64,000 nt of DNA from Trametes villosa (GCA_002964805.2 PUDQ02000033.1:806001-870000), one strand, 5' to 3'; shown: positions 13,106-24,451, counted from the stretch's first letter. The notes: generated by a model not told the origin, from the sequence alone. Program-made: numbers and translations.

Positions 13106-13949
13106 CTACCAGACAACGAATGCGCGCGTTATGCACTTGTCTCCGTACACGTCTGGCCGCCATGGCTGCATATGCAACTTCCGCACCAAACGGTGTGCTT
13201 CTGACACGGAAGACATGCGGACGAAAAAGCGAGCTGATGACGAGAGCCGGTCACTGCATGAACGCATGGATGAGGATGGGTAGGCGCATGAGCAAGCAGG
13301 ACACTCACGCTTCCAGCTTGACAGCCACCTCCTTCCCAAACTCCGTCCCCGCCAGCTTGAAGCCACGAAGGTTTTCGACCAAGCCTGAGGCGGTGAACCT
13401 TCCTGGCAGTCCGAAGAGAACGACGTTTCGTCCACTGCCGGTCACCCCTCCGCCGGGCCCGTCACCGGTGATGGCGCCCCTTTGCGCGGCCTCGAGCAAG
13501 CCCTTCGGACCCCTCGCACGCGGAACTTCGGGGATGGTTGCGAGCAGCCGTGTCTTTATCCTCTTACCACCAGCGACCGCGCCGTTGAGCGCCTTGTAGG
13601 CACTGGTAGCATGTTCTGGCCGCGTGAAGCTGAGCAGGCCTTTCCCCGTCGGCCTGAACCGTCGGTAATCCACCGCCACTGCAGAGGCAGAGGATTGAGA
13701 ACCCCTCGGTATGCGTCTCATGACGCCTGGCACGCACCCTTCTCAACGTTCTCTGCCTTGGACTTCCCGCATAGTCTCCGCAAATCGTTCGGTATTGCAG
13801 TACGGGGCAGGCCAATGAGCTCTACGTGTAGCTTGGTGGAGTTGGCTAATGTCGACAATGAGCCTCGGTGATAGGAAGCAGTGCGAACGAGACCGACCTT
13901 CGAAGACCTCCCTGCCGACTCTCTGGGCTGCTGTCCGGGTGGCGGCCAT
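13106..13949 (-). CDS. Two-RRM-like nucleic acid-binding protein, possibly mitochondrial
   Basis: Exons 13949..13898, 13845..13738, 13678..13309 and 13253..13106 give 225 residues. The N-terminus MAATRTAAQRVGREVFEA is basic and amphipathic, so a mitochondrial presequence is possible. Two RRM-like halves follow: TKLHVELIGLPRTAIPNDLR with KGLLSFTRPEHATSAYKALN, and NVVLFGLPGRFTASGLVENL with ARFFVRMSSVSEAHRLVRKL. The RNP motifs are weak, so RNA binding is inferred. I cannot name an ortholog. The gene is convergent with CBC2. Confidence 0.6.
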
Positions 13950-14665
13950 CGCGAAAGACAGAATTGGCCGAAGCGCCCGACTCGCGTCCGACGGCTCACG
14001 CGCGTGGGCGTCTACGAAATCTACTGTACTCCTTGACTTCACTCATCTGCCGCCACAAGCCCACAGCTGCAGGCATACTACAGACATCTCAGACAACACC
14101 AACGCCTTCGTTATAAACGCACTAGGGAGGATGACACTGAAAGGAGTCGGGACCCGTACCTCATAGCTCTGTGGACGCGTCCATGTTTCGTACTGGCATC
14201 CGAAGGTTCCGTCCCTGCACGCCGTAATCATCCGATGCAACTCATCCCGAAGGTCTTGTGTCTCCCCGCTCTCGTTATCTGAATCTAGGCCATCTTCTTG
14301 GGCTGTCTTCTCAAACTACCAGACCGGGGCTATCGACTCTAGCCTGCTCTTCTTGACCATCGAGAGACGGACGTACTTTCCGCACGTCATACAATGGGAT
14401 CGAGAGTCCGGCGTATCTCACGACATCCCAAATATCCGCTAGGAGCCATAGGAATGCGTCATCCTAGGTCTGGTCACAGTCGGAAAGGGTACCGTCGGGA
14501 CTGGTCAACCCAAATTTCGTCGGGGGTCTGCGGCGTTCGTCGGGCGACGCCCATATACTGCTCGCGTCCGACGGTGTGTTCTCGTCCGGCGTCGGACGAA
14601 GCAGGCGCCCCATGACGCAACATACGGAACGTTTTGCTTTGCATTCTAGGCTGACCAACGCAGGA
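13950..14665. other. Intergenic region upstream of the opsin gene
   Basis: The 996-base gap continues to 14945; its right part carries the heat shock element and TATA box listed separately. I found no supportable gene; ORFs here are short and lack family motifs. Confidence 0.4.
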
Positions 14666-14678
14666 GAACATTCACGAA
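14666..14678 (+). promoter_or_regulatory. Perfect three-unit heat shock element
   Basis: The sequence reads GAA-CA-TTC-AC-GAA, an exact alternating nGAAnnTTCnnGAAn element, 143 bases before the TATA box of the opsin gene. Hsf1 binding is the natural reading and fits the HSP30 kinship of the product. Confidence 0.6.
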
Positions 14679-14808
14679 CCTCTCACCGAGCGCGTCGGGA
14701 CCCATGACTCTAGCCAGCGGAAGCTTTGCAATCTCAATTCCGATTATTCACGACGTCGGTCGGCCTACTCACATGGTTTTCGACCGTCCTCGACCTGCGG
14801 CCGTCTGC

Positions 14809-14815
14809 TATAAAA
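14809..14815 (+). promoter_or_regulatory. TATA box (TATAAAA) of the opsin gene
   Basis: A canonical TATAAAA lies 137 bases before the start codon, leaving room for a leader of about 100 bases. Confidence 0.6.
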
Positions 14816-14945
14816 CGTGGTCCCGGAAGGGGATCTCATCCTCGCTCTTCAGCTCCGGGTCGCACCCTCCAATCCATCGAACGGCCTTCGCGTTCTCAAC
14901 CGAACCACCTTCACTACTTCTCCTCCTCGATCACCAACTACCGCT

Positions 14946-15972
14946 ATGGGCAACGAAGCGCTTGATCTTAACCCCCCGAACGCCACCTACCACCTCTCCA
15001 CCCATGGCTCCGACTGGCTGTGGGCAGCCTTCTCGCTGTTCGGTGTATCCCTGCTCACCGTGGTTGCATGGACATTCACGGTGCGCATTTGAGCAACGTA
15101 GCAGGTGTCTCGGACACAGACTGATTCACTGCTCGCATGCTATTCAGAGGCCACGGGGCGCACGTCTATTCCATCAGATAGCCATCGTGGTTCTTACGAC
15201 TGGCTCCCTTGCCTACTTCTCCATGGCTTCTGACCTTGGCGCAACTCCGGTTGCTGTCGAGTTCAGAGGCGACGGCACTCGTCAGATCTGGGTATGTGAA
15301 CTCGAAGTCGTACCCAAAGCACCTTTTCTGACCTAGTCCCTCCATAGTTCGTGCGATACATCCAGTGGTTCATTACCTTCCCGCTCCTGCTCCTCGAGCT
15401 TCTTCTCGCCACCGGTCTGTCACTGTCCGACATCTTCACGACGCTCTTCATGAGCATCGTGCTTGTCATCACCGGTTTGGTCGCTGCCCTTGTGCCAAGC
15501 ACCTACAAGTGGGGTTACTACACCTTCGGCGTGTTCGCGCTGTTCTACATCTGGTATGTGCAACATGGGATCGTAAGCATGTTCAGTACACTAACTCGCC
15601 CATAGGTACGTGCTCCTCTGGCACGGTCCCCACACGACCTTCGCCGCTGGAGGCGTGCTCCGCCGCGGCTACATCCTGGCTGCCGGGTACCTGTCCTTCC
15701 TCCTCCTGCTCTACCCCATCGCCTGGGCGTGTGCGGAGGGTGGCAACGTCATCACGGTCACCTCCGAGATGATCTGGTACGGTATCCTCGACCTCCTCGC
15801 CGGCCCCGTCTTCCTGTTCTTCTTCCTGTGGGAGCTGCGCGGCGTCGACTACGCGGCGTTCGGCCTCCACTCGGGCAAGTACACGGACAAGACGGCGTAC
15901 GCCCACAACACGGTTCAGCCAGTCGGCGCGGTCCCCGCCACCACCACCACCGGTGCCGCGGGCAACGTCTAA
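14946..15972 (+). CDS. Opsin-related protein (HSP30/YRO2/FDD123 type), no retinal lysine
   Basis: Exons 14946..15080, 15148..15291, 15348..15553 and 15606..15972 give 283 residues with seven hydrophobic helices. Helix C reads RYIQWFITFPLLLLE, which aligns with the bacteriorhodopsin RYADW segment but has Gln in place of the Asp counter-ion and Glu in place of the second proton-pathway Asp. In helix G, GILDLLAGPVFLFFFL has Gly where the Schiff-base lysine should be. It should therefore not bind retinal and belongs with opsin-related proteins such as HSP30, YRO2 and Trametes FDD123, plasma-membrane proteins of stress physiology. The promoter carries a perfect heat shock element and TATA box, so heat or stress induction is expected. 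Confidence 0.93.
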
Positions 15973-16479
15973 TGACCCCACCCCCACCCCACACGACCTC
16001 ATCGCTTCTACGACCTGGCCATGAAAAACCGACGACCCCTTACGCTCGCCGCCATGCCTTTCACGCCCCAACTCCCTCACTCTTATTATCGTTTAATCGC
16101 CACTAATACTTCAGCCTTTCCTTGTTGTACCACCACCTTCACTGTTTGCTTGACACAAGTTCAATTATCATGTTGTAATTTACGGATGTAATCCAACCCT
16201 TCTGGCCCAAATGCAATCTTTTGTGCCTTGGAAACCCGGTCTGCCTCCATATAATAGCCTGCGAGTGAGCCTGCTCATCTCGTTAGATGAGAGCGCTGTT
16301 AAAGCACTTCGGGGAGAACGTCGCTTGCGCCATCCTGTGCAATTGGCGTCTCGACTCTCTTGCGTGCAAGCGCGCACCCGCGATCGCTCGAACGTCGAGC
16401 GTGCTCTGTCAGCAGCGTCCGGACTTTGACCACAAGATGACGATAACGCAGCTCTCTCTTCTCGCTCTCTACCGCGACT
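15973..16479. other. Opsin 3' region and GSH2 leader with an overlapping uORF
   Basis: The left part is the opsin 3' untranslated region. The right part is the GSH2 upstream region. An ATG at 16437 opens a 25-codon frame ending at 16514, which overlaps the GSH2 start in another frame. Confidence 0.4.
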
Positions 16480-18189
16480 ATGGGCAGCACTTCTCCGCCG
16501 CAGTGGCCGCCTGAGATTACCGACGAGCAGCGCGACGCCCTCACACAGCTCGCGACCACATACGCGCTCTCGCATGGTCTCGTCTACCTCCCACCTGCGG
16601 ACGTCCAGCCCTCGGTGCCGACCTCTGTGATCCACGCACCCCTTGCACTCTTCCCTTCTCCATTCCCGCGTTCGCAGTTCGAGCTCGCGAGGAGCCTGCA
16701 GCGGCAATACAATGAGATCTATGCGCGCGTCGCGACGGACGAGCGTTTCCTCGATGAAGTCATGGGTGCCGAGGTCGGTGTCGGGCGCGTGGACGAGTTC
16801 ACTGGCGAGCTGTGGCGGATATGGAAGAGGCTGCGCGATGAGGGGATCACGCAGGTATGTTGTTTGTTATACCGCACACTTGCGGCAGTACTGAAAAGAG
16901 CAATAGCATCGACATCTAGGACTATTCCGGTCAGACTACATGCTGCACAACCCCGAGGGAGGCGGATCTCCTGAGCTTAAGCAAGTTGAATTCAACACCA
17001 TCTCATCATCGTTCGGGGCGTTGTCCCAGAACGTGTCAGAGCTGCACAGGTACGCAAGTCGTAAGTGATTGCGTGACGCTAGTAACTCATTGGGAGGACC
17101 AGGTATCTATTGGCCAAGACGGAGTACTACAACAGCTCTCCGCTCCTGCAAATAGAGAACTTGCCGCGCAATGATACGATTGCCGGCCTCGCGGAAGGCC
17201 TAGCTGCTGCTCACAAAGCATACCGTTCGCCATCGTACGCGTTCCTTTACCTCTCTTCTGGTCTGAACTCACGCCGCTTGTAGTGCATGGATCCTGTTCG
17301 TGGTTCAGAACGGCGAGAGGAATGTGTTCGATCAGCGACTACTAGAGTACGAGCTCTTAGAGAAGTGAGCGGCCCGAAGCTCTGTTCATGTCAGGATGCT
17401 CACGTTTTTGCTAGGCATTCAATCCGTGTCGTGCGCCAGACACTAGAGCAACTAGCCATTTCCGCGCAGGTTGTGCCCACATCGCGTATCCTCCGCCTCA
17501 ACCTACCCGGGCAACTCCCTCGAGGGGCAGAGTCCGTAGAGATCTCGACAGTGTACTTCCGCGCAGGGTATACCCCCACCGACTACCCGACACCGGCGCA
17601 CTACGAGACCCGATATCTGCTGGAGAAGTCCGTCGCGACCAAGTGTCCTTCCATACAGCTCCAGCTCGCGGGCGGGAAGAAGGTCCAGCAAGTGCTTGCC
17701 CAGACACCATACATCGAGAAGATCCTCCCAGAACTGGATCCGCGCGTCCGGGAGAGCTGGATGGGCATGTGGGGCTTGGACCAGGACGGCGATGAGGGCG
17801 TGCGCAAGGCGCGCAAGGAGGCCCAGAACCTCGTCCTCAAGCCGCAGCGGGAGGGCGGCGGGAACAACGTGTACAAAGGCGACATCCCCGCATTCCTGGA
17901 CGCGCTCCCCCGCGCGGAACGGGAAGCATGGATCGCCATGCAGCTGATCCGGACGCCAGAGGGCCTGGGGAACTACCTGGTGCGCGCGGGTGGTGGGGTC
18001 GCTGGGGCGGTGAAGACGGAGGTGGTGAGCGAGCTGGGCATCTTCGGCTGGGCGCTGTTTGGAGGGCCGGGTAGCGAGATTGAGGAGAAGGAGGTGGGGT
18101 GGCTGCTACGGACAAAGGGCAAGGAAAGTAATGAGGGCGGGATCGCCGCGGGATTCTCAGTGTTAGACTCGCTCGTGTTGTACGATTAA
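16480..18189 (+). CDS. GSH2: Glutathione synthetase
   Basis: This enzyme joins gamma-glutamylcysteine and glycine with ATP. Exons 16480..16854, 16907..17049, 17103..17234, 17284..17364 and 17415..18189 give 501 residues. Family motifs are LGLFRSDYMLH, ELKQVEFNTISSSFGALS, the substrate segment ESVEISTVYFRAGYTPTDY, the ATP-grasp part KCPSIQLQLAGGKKVQQVL, FVLKPQ-like NLVLKPQREGGGNNVY and the late Gly-rich loop. An out-of-frame upstream ORF overlaps the start codon. Length agrees with the eukaryotic family. Confidence 0.95.
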
Positions 18190-18426
18190 CGCTGTAGCGA
18201 AAGTAAGTGGTATACAAGTGTACAACAGTGCCCTCAGCCATATTGCACCCTGCATCAACGAAGGAGAAAGCGTTGGCGCGTCCCGCGGTCGCACGCGAGT
18301 GTATATAGCGCGTCGGAGTCACGTGGACGCAGCTACTCGCCTCGCGTCAATGATGCGGGTGCGGGGACCTCTTGTGCTGCAGCCACCACCGTCGCCTCAC
18401 ACTGCCTTTCCTGCAGCATTACCGCC

Positions 18427-19433
18427 ATGTCCTCACGATACGAGTCTACACGACGAGACCGGAGCAGAGACCGGAGCGACCGGGGTGGGGGTCGGGACCG
18501 CTACCCACCGCGTGGCGCGCCTCGCAGGAGCCGTTCACGAAGCCCGCCTCGCAGGGGGGAGAGGAACTGGCGCGGAGCAGGTAACGTCATCCCATACCTC
18601 GTGTACTGCTTCATCTCTTGCTCATGTTCATACCTCTTCAGATAGGAGAGATCACGGACGCGACAGAGAAGACGACCGTCGCGACCGGGATAGGCGAGAC
18701 GACCGCCCGCGGGAGGACAGACGAGACGACAGGCGGGATGACCGGCGGCGCGACGACCGGGATAGGAGGGACCACGACCGCGATGCAAGACGAGAGCCAC
18801 TCCCCCCGCCCAGGGCAGAAGGTGATAGGGAGCGCGAACGAGACAGGGACGGCAGGCCTGCCGACCGCGTCTATATGCAGGACACCAAACCCCCACTCCC
18901 TGTCGAGCGCGAGAGGCAGAAGTCACTGACAGGTATGTTCGCCCCTCTACCTGCTCTCAGTCGCCTTGCTGATCCCTCGTGCAGGTACTCCCGAAGTTGA
19001 ACCTTCCAGCTCCCGTCCACGACCAGATTCGGAAGCACCGGCAGACGGGGCAGAGGAAGGGGAAACTATGGACGCAACGAACGATGATGATGCTGCCATG
19101 ATGGCCATGATGGGAATGTCCGGCTTCGGGACTACAAAGGTCAGTGTATGTTCGGACATTAATTGGGGGACGCTGAACGGGATCTGGTATAGGGCAAGCA
19201 TGTAGAAGGCAACCAGGAGGGAGGGGCTGACGTCAAGAAGATGCGGACATGGCGTCAATACATGAATCGGTATGTGCTGATTTCAATTCACGACAACATG
19301 TCGCTGACAGAGGATTCGCTACCTCCTCCCTACAGGCGCGGAGGATTCAACAGGTCAGTGTTCCAATTCTCTCATCAGCACTTCCGGATTCCCTCTGATC
19401 ACAATACGCAGGCCTCTGGACAAGATCAAGTAG
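18427..19433 (+). CDS. SNRNP27: U4/U6.U5 tri-snRNP 27 kDa protein (SNRNP27)
   Basis: This tri-snRNP protein helps define the 5' splice site during spliceosome activation. Six exons, 18427..18580, 18642..18932, 18985..19139, 19193..19269, 19336..19353 and 19412..19433, give 238 residues. The N-terminal half is an RS/RD-rich tract with many RDRR-type repeats. The conserved C-terminal domain reads MMAMMGMSGFGTTKGKHVEG, MRTWRQYMNRRGGFNRPLDK. The GGF region is spread over an 18-base exon and a 22-base final coding exon. Low-complexity RD repeats make long false ORFs in other frames. Confidence 0.92.
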
Positions 19434-19776
19434 CCCTTGAGATGGGCTGCGGAGTGCCTTGTTGTCTGCTATCACCGCGCCAGTCGAGTATTGTCCCTTG
19501 CAGCTATACCGTCGTACATATATATCACCCAAGCACGACGTCTCACGAGTGTCATCCCAACCCGCAAGCACTCACAAATTCAGGCGTTTCGATCTGGGAA
19601 GTCTGCATATACGGCGTCAGGAGTCCGATATATCGTCACAGTACGTAGTACAAACATGTAGCTATAGGACAGAAGAGGCGACGAACGGGAATGCAACATG
19701 TGGCGCTGAAGGAAGAGGATGGAAGAGGTCCGAGACTAAACCAGTGCTCTAGCTTCCTGGCTCGACACGGGACTAC
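19434..19776. other. Convergent 3' ends of SNRNP27 and eIF1
   Basis: This 343-base stretch must hold both 3' untranslated regions. No conserved ORF was recognised. Confidence 0.45.
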
Positions 19777-20334
19777 TCAGAAACCGTGGACCTTGATGCT
19801 GGCCTTGGGGATGCCCTCTTGGACTAGGAAGGTAGAGATCTTGAGCCGCTGATCACCCTGGAGCTGGATGACTTGGCCAGACTCCTCATCATCGACGAGG
19901 GTACCGTTACAGGCGAATTCCTATAGCATCCGGTTAGCAAGACAACCCACGGGGAGAGTAGCGCAATGGCATAGTAGGGGTAGTATTGTGGCGTCCACGA
20001 CTTGCCTTCTTGAAAGCCTTCAAGAGCTTCTTGAGATCATACTCTGTAAGGGCGAAGAGATCAGTACAGGCCGATCGCACGACCCAGGGTGTGGCGACGA
20101 ACCTTTGGGGAGGCCCTGCAAAGTGGTCAGGGTCTTGCGTCCGTTCCGCTGCTGGATACGGATGTGGATGTAGTTCTGCTGCGATCCGACGTCCTGGCTG
20201 CTGGTGAGCGGGTCTCCCTCGTCTGCGAAGGGGTCTGTGCAGAGGGGCAGAGGTCAGCGGCGCGATCGATAAGGCGAGCGCTGAGCGCAGGGGGCGCCGG
20301 ACGCACCGAAGGTGTTGAGGTTCTGCACGCTCAT
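19777..20334 (-). CDS. SUI1: Translation initiation factor eIF1 (SUI1)
   Basis: eIF1 monitors start-codon choice on the 40S subunit. Exons 20334..20307, 20234..20103, 20043..20006 and 19920..19777 give 113 residues, the family length. The product reads NYIHIRIQQRNGRKTLTTLQ, GLPKEYDLKKLLKAFKK, EFACNGTLVDDEESGQVIQL and ends in EGIPKASIKVHGF, the standard C-terminus. The third intron has a GC donor (AAG/GCAAGT) and a TATAG acceptor; no GT donor near it keeps the frame. A TATA-like tract lies about 100 bases upstream at 20436-20442. Confidence 0.97.
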
Positions 20335-20435
20335 GCGACGAGTTGGAAAGAGACAGGGAAGAGGTGGGAGCGGACTGAGTGGGGGTTGGAAGGCGGGGGA
20401 GGCGGTTGTGGAGGGTTGAGTCGCGTCGGGCCCGC

Positions 20436-20442
20436 TATATAT
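20436..20442 (-). promoter_or_regulatory. TATA-like box of eIF1
   Basis: ATATATA on the minus strand, about 100 bases before the eIF1 ATG. Confidence 0.4.
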
Positions 20443-20630
20443 CAAGCCACGCCGTTATGTAATCCTCGCAGGCTCTTCTCCGTCCCATTTGGCCTGACTC
20501 TCCTCCCTCTCGCTTCCCTCGCCCCGCCTCGCCTCAGTCACCGCCCTCGTCATATTTCGCCGTCGCTTCCGAGCCTTAGTCTCCCCGACAAACCCTCAGC
20601 ATTTTTCTCTCTGCAAGCGCAACAGAGGCG

Positions 20631-21372
20631 ATGCCGCCACAAGAGCAGCAGCAGCCGCGCGGGGTGAAGAGAAAGCCGCCCACATTCCAGCATCTTCCTA
20701 TTGAACGCGGTGCGCCTTATTCTTCGGCGCAACCGCCTCGCTGTGCAATTATACTCATGTACGTCAACTGCAGCGAAGAAGCTCAAGCGGTCGTGGGTCG
20801 AGGTGCAGAAGATCAAGAGCAAATGGAAAGCACAAAAGCGTAAAGAAGGGCTCGTCGCCCCTCGGCCTCAGTTGGAGGATATGGTAGATACGGCAACAGG
20901 CGAGGTTGAGCAGCCGGATGAAGACAAGGACGGCGAGGCGATGTCCCGTTCCTTGGACGCGGATCCGACCAGTGAAGAGAGCGAGACGGAGGGTGAAGAT
21001 GGCGGATCTGGAGAGGAATTCGAGGAGGAAACTGCCGATGAAGCACCTTCCACCTCGAGGCACCCAGCAAAACGTCCGCAGCAGGCTGGTGCCAACCATC
21101 GCACCCGCCGCGCTCAACAGAAGCCAGAAGAAAAGCTTACGCTTCGTGAACTGCAAAGCAAGGCGTACTCGCCGGCGTCGCTGCACTACTACAAGTCACA
21201 TCCGCTCAACTGCCACAAAGGTCCTGCCATTTCTAGAGGTCGAGGAGGGGGCCGGGGCGGCAGCACTCGTGGCGTGCCGAGGGGCAGAGGTCGAGGCCGA
21301 GGCGGAGGACAGCCGGACATGGGTCTGCGCATGAAGGCGATGCTCGAGAAGATCAAGCAAGACCTCACTTGA
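20631..21372 (+). CDS. FYV7-like rRNA-processing protein (tentative)
   Basis: Exons 20631..20709 and 20774..21372 give 225 residues. After a short leader, PPTFQHLPIERAKKLKRSWV and EVQKIKSKWKAQKRKEGL resemble the basic core of the FYV7/rRNA-processing family. A long acidic Glu/Asp/Ser tract follows, then LTLRELQSKAYSPASLHYYK, an RGG-rich stretch (GRGRGRGGG) and a conserved-looking tail GLRMKAMLEKIKQDL. A nucleolar role in small-subunit rRNA processing is inferred from the basic and RGG composition. The family assignment is from memory and uncertain; TAP26/CCDC59-like proteins look similar. Confidence 0.5.
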
Positions 21373-21419
21373 CTGCCTTCTAGCTCTACAAGGCCACCAG
21401 ATACTACCGCGCCGCGCCG

Positions 21420-22580
21420 TTACACTGCCTTGTTCTCCTTCCCTTCGTCCTCGTCCTGTGCCATAGGCGCTTCCGCACCCCCGCTTCCGCTCGCGTCTTT
21501 CTCGCCTTCCTCGGTTGTCGTCTTCACAAAGCGATCCTCCAGACTGGGGTGTATTGGTCGCGATGCTACGGTTGTTGTTGCCGAAATCGGTTCTATGTGG
21601 TCGCTCAGGTGGCCTGGGCTCGGGTCATCTAGCTCATCGACAAGCCCTAGCACCTTCGGCTGTTCCGCCCCCTCCTCGGCCGCGCTGAGCCCTCCGGCCA
21701 GCGTCTCGGGAAGCACGAGTGGACTCGGCGGGGGGCTTCTAGACTTTGAGCGTCGGGCGTCTTCGTGTAGGAAGGGTATGGGTGAGAACATGGGGGTGTT
21801 GGGCGCGGAAACGGCGGAAGTGCTGATGGAAGGGTGGCCGCTCGCCGAGTACGTGCTTTCGATCTCGGTTAGCGGGGGGAAGGTGTCCCATGAGGACGTG
21901 ACAAGTAGGCACTTCTCCACCGCCCGCAGGTATTTGCCAATGTACTTGTAGTGCTGCCGCGGCCTCACGCAGAGCTCGCATATGCGCTGGATGGTGAATG
22001 GTGTGCTGTGTGCGACCCGGTAAGAGAGGCGTCAGACATGCGAGTGAACGACTGAGCGCACCCGTCGAATTCGTCGAGCTGTGCGTGAATGGATATCCGC
22101 ATCTCCTCCGCCTCTTTCTCGTTCAGATCGACTTTAGGTGGCGGCGGGTTGGGGTTGCTGGGGTTGTGATCGCGAATGGGGAAGGGAGGGAGTCTCAGTC
22201 CACCGTTGGGGAGCTGCTGGGGTGCAGCGATCATCAACGGGGGGCGTCCTTCCCACCGCGGTCCGTCAGTCAGGTAGCTTGCAATGTTCTGAGGCGGCTC
22301 AGTATAGTCGCGACGTGATACACGCGTTTGATGCATACCTTGCTAATCTGGTGCTTGATGATATCCCGTAGCAGTGACCACTCTGTCCTGGAGAACTGGT
22401 GGTCGGCATGTATGCTTGCACCGAGCGCGCGGGAAAGACGTACTCGACAACGTCGGTAGACGCGATCCTTTCAAGGATGTCGCCGTGTTCTGGTAACTCC
22501 ATGTGAGATGTCAATACACGGACTACGAGACATACGGACGCCCTACCTTCTTTCCACTCGAATGATGCTTCAGCCTCCAT
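21420..22580 (-). CDS. Protein phosphatase 4 regulatory subunit 2 (PPP4R2)
   Basis: PPP4R2 links the PP4 catalytic subunit to R3 and acts in DNA-damage signalling. Exons 22580..22547, 22489..22422, 22395..22339, 22288..22062 and 22005..21420 give 323 residues. The N-terminal half has HGDILERIASTDVVEYVFPA, then TEWSLLRDIIKHQISKNIAS, then TPFTIQRICELCVRPRQHYK and YIGKYLRAVEKCLLVTSSWD, the PPP4R2 signature. The C-terminal third is Ser/Pro/Glu-rich and probably disordered. The gene is convergent with the FYV7-like gene 47 bases away. Confidence 0.88.
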
Positions 22581-23006
22581 GGTGTAGTGAGAAACGCGTG
22601 GTTGGGAGCAAGACGCGCATCCGCGCCAGGCTCGTGAACGCGTCCGAATGGGCGCTACTTTGTTCGCGTGCAACCACAACGCGTCTACCGAGGCCGCGTT
22701 CGCCCTGGTTCGAGATGTCGGAAATCGCCCTGCTTCATCGTAGCGCCAACTCCGAGGCATGTCGTTTCAAGCGAGCTGAGTTGGAAAGAGAATCGTCAAA
22801 TATTGACAGGGACAGCAGCATACAAGTAGTTTCATTTCAACGGTTGCTAACATGACATGGTGAGCGGCCGCACCCATAGTGTACAGTACGTATCCTCAGG
22901 TCGCATGCGCACAACTCGACGTATTCTGAGCCATACAAGACCAAAGTCCGAACCAAGAACTTCACGCGCACAACATACCGCGCACATGATGAGCAAACAC
23001 ACAGTC
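22581..23006. other. Intergenic: PPP4R2 promoter and decarboxylase 3' end
   Basis: The right end, from about 22970, is the start of the segmental duplication. No gene was seen. Confidence 0.4.
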
Positions 23007-24451
23007 CTACGCGGCCGAAACCTTGGCGATGGGCGCGTTCAGCTGGACCTTCTTCGACGTGTGGATGTCCGAGCCGAACGTCACCTTCACCTCCGGCCTG
23101 AAGATGAGGCAGTGCGTCGACCCGCCGTAGTGGAACATCCCGATCTCGTCGCCCTTCCGCACCTTGTCGCCCGCCTTGACGGTCGCCTGGCATGTCGACA
23201 CCTCCGCCATCCCGACGCCCATGAACGCCATGATGCCAATGTGGGGGTTGTCGGCCTCGATGTAGATGATGGTGCGCGCGGCTACGGAGGTGAGGAACGC
23301 CTGCGAGAGGTTGGGCGCCGCCTTGTCGGGGTCCGGGAAGCCGTGGTAGGGCGACTCGGCGTAGTAGGTGCCCGAGATGGGGAGGACGCGCACGATGCGC
23401 CCGTTCACGGGGGAGTGCCAGCGGTGGTAGTCCGTCGCGGAGAGGAAGGACTGGTAGACGGTCCCGCCGACGAACTCCTTCCCTTGCTCGTCGTTGCCGA
23501 GCATGTGGGAGATCGAGTACGGCTCGCCCTTGATCCAGAAGAGATCCGTCTCCTGCGCGTGGTGGGCGATGCGGTACACGGTGCTCTCGCACGCGCTGCC
23601 GATGATCTCGTCGTTGTCGGCGAAGTGAACGGGGCGGACGCCGGGGCGGAACTCGCGGGTGAAGAAGTCGTCCCAGGATTTGAAGCCATGGAAGGGCGCG
23701 TTGGGATCGCAAACGAATGTCTTCGCGAAGTCGGGGAGGGCGGCGCTCGCCGGGCGCCCGAACCATCCGTTGTCAGAGTCGTTGAGTACGGCGCACGAGG
23801 CCTCGGACTTCAGGTACGTGCTCCAGACGTCGAACATATTCTTGAAGCGCGCGTTCACGGCGGGGCTCGAGAACGTCGCCACACCCGCCGGGGTGCCCAT
23901 AGGCCAGTCTAGGATGGCGTTGATGGGGAAACCGACAAGCTCGCCGTGCTCGAATTCCGGGGCGGCCTCGATGATGTGGTTGAACAGCTTGAGCATCAGC
24001 TTATAGTCTCGGACCTGCGGATGATATCACTGTAAGCACCACGTTTGTGTCATCAGGGTAGCGTCCGTACCTGCGGTCTGAGGTTCGGGTCCTTGTCATA
24101 CGGAGGCTTGTTCGGGACCTGCTCGAACATCTGGTGGAAGCCCATGTAGGCCACGGCGTCCGTCTCGATGAAGCGCTGGAACTCCTGGATGACGGGGTGC
24201 AGAGGCTGGTCTCGCCGAGAGGGATGCTCAACGAAGGTGATTTTCTTGTCGAGCCAGCTCTTCAGCACCTCATGGTTGCGCGGGAGCCATCCACCGACGC
24301 GGTGATTCACGACGGTCTCCTCCCTCCCGACGACCCAGCGACCAGCTGGAGGATGGGAGGAATGGGGATGTATTATGTAGCCGCCGCCGTACTGGATGAT
24401 TGTATGGATCAGCATCACTGTCCCGCATGTGAACCCTCTCGGACTTACCAT
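23007..24451 (-). CDS. PSD-fold decarboxylase, PsiD/tryptophan decarboxylase-like (copy A)
   Basis: Exons 24451..24449 (only the ATG), 24391..24071 and 24014..23007 give 443 residues, close to PsiD-type enzymes. The self-cleaving pyruvoyl site is GMFHYGGSTHCLIF (Ser about 407), and DYHRWHSPVNG (about 303-313) holds the His pair of the phosphatidylserine decarboxylase fold. There is no mitochondrial presequence or membrane segment, unlike true PSD1. The N-terminal domain (KSWLDKKITFVEHPSRRDQP, FHQMFEQVPNKPPYDKDP) fits the fungal PsiD-like group, whose known members decarboxylate aromatic amino acids such as tryptophan. No kinase, methyltransferase or P450 gene sits nearby, so this is not a psilocybin cluster. 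A TATA-like box lies about 96 bases upstream. Confidence 0.87.

Noticed and set aside
22857..23912. 351-codon plus-strand ORF
   Set aside because: It lies antisense over decarboxylase copy A, whose motifs are exact on the minus strand.
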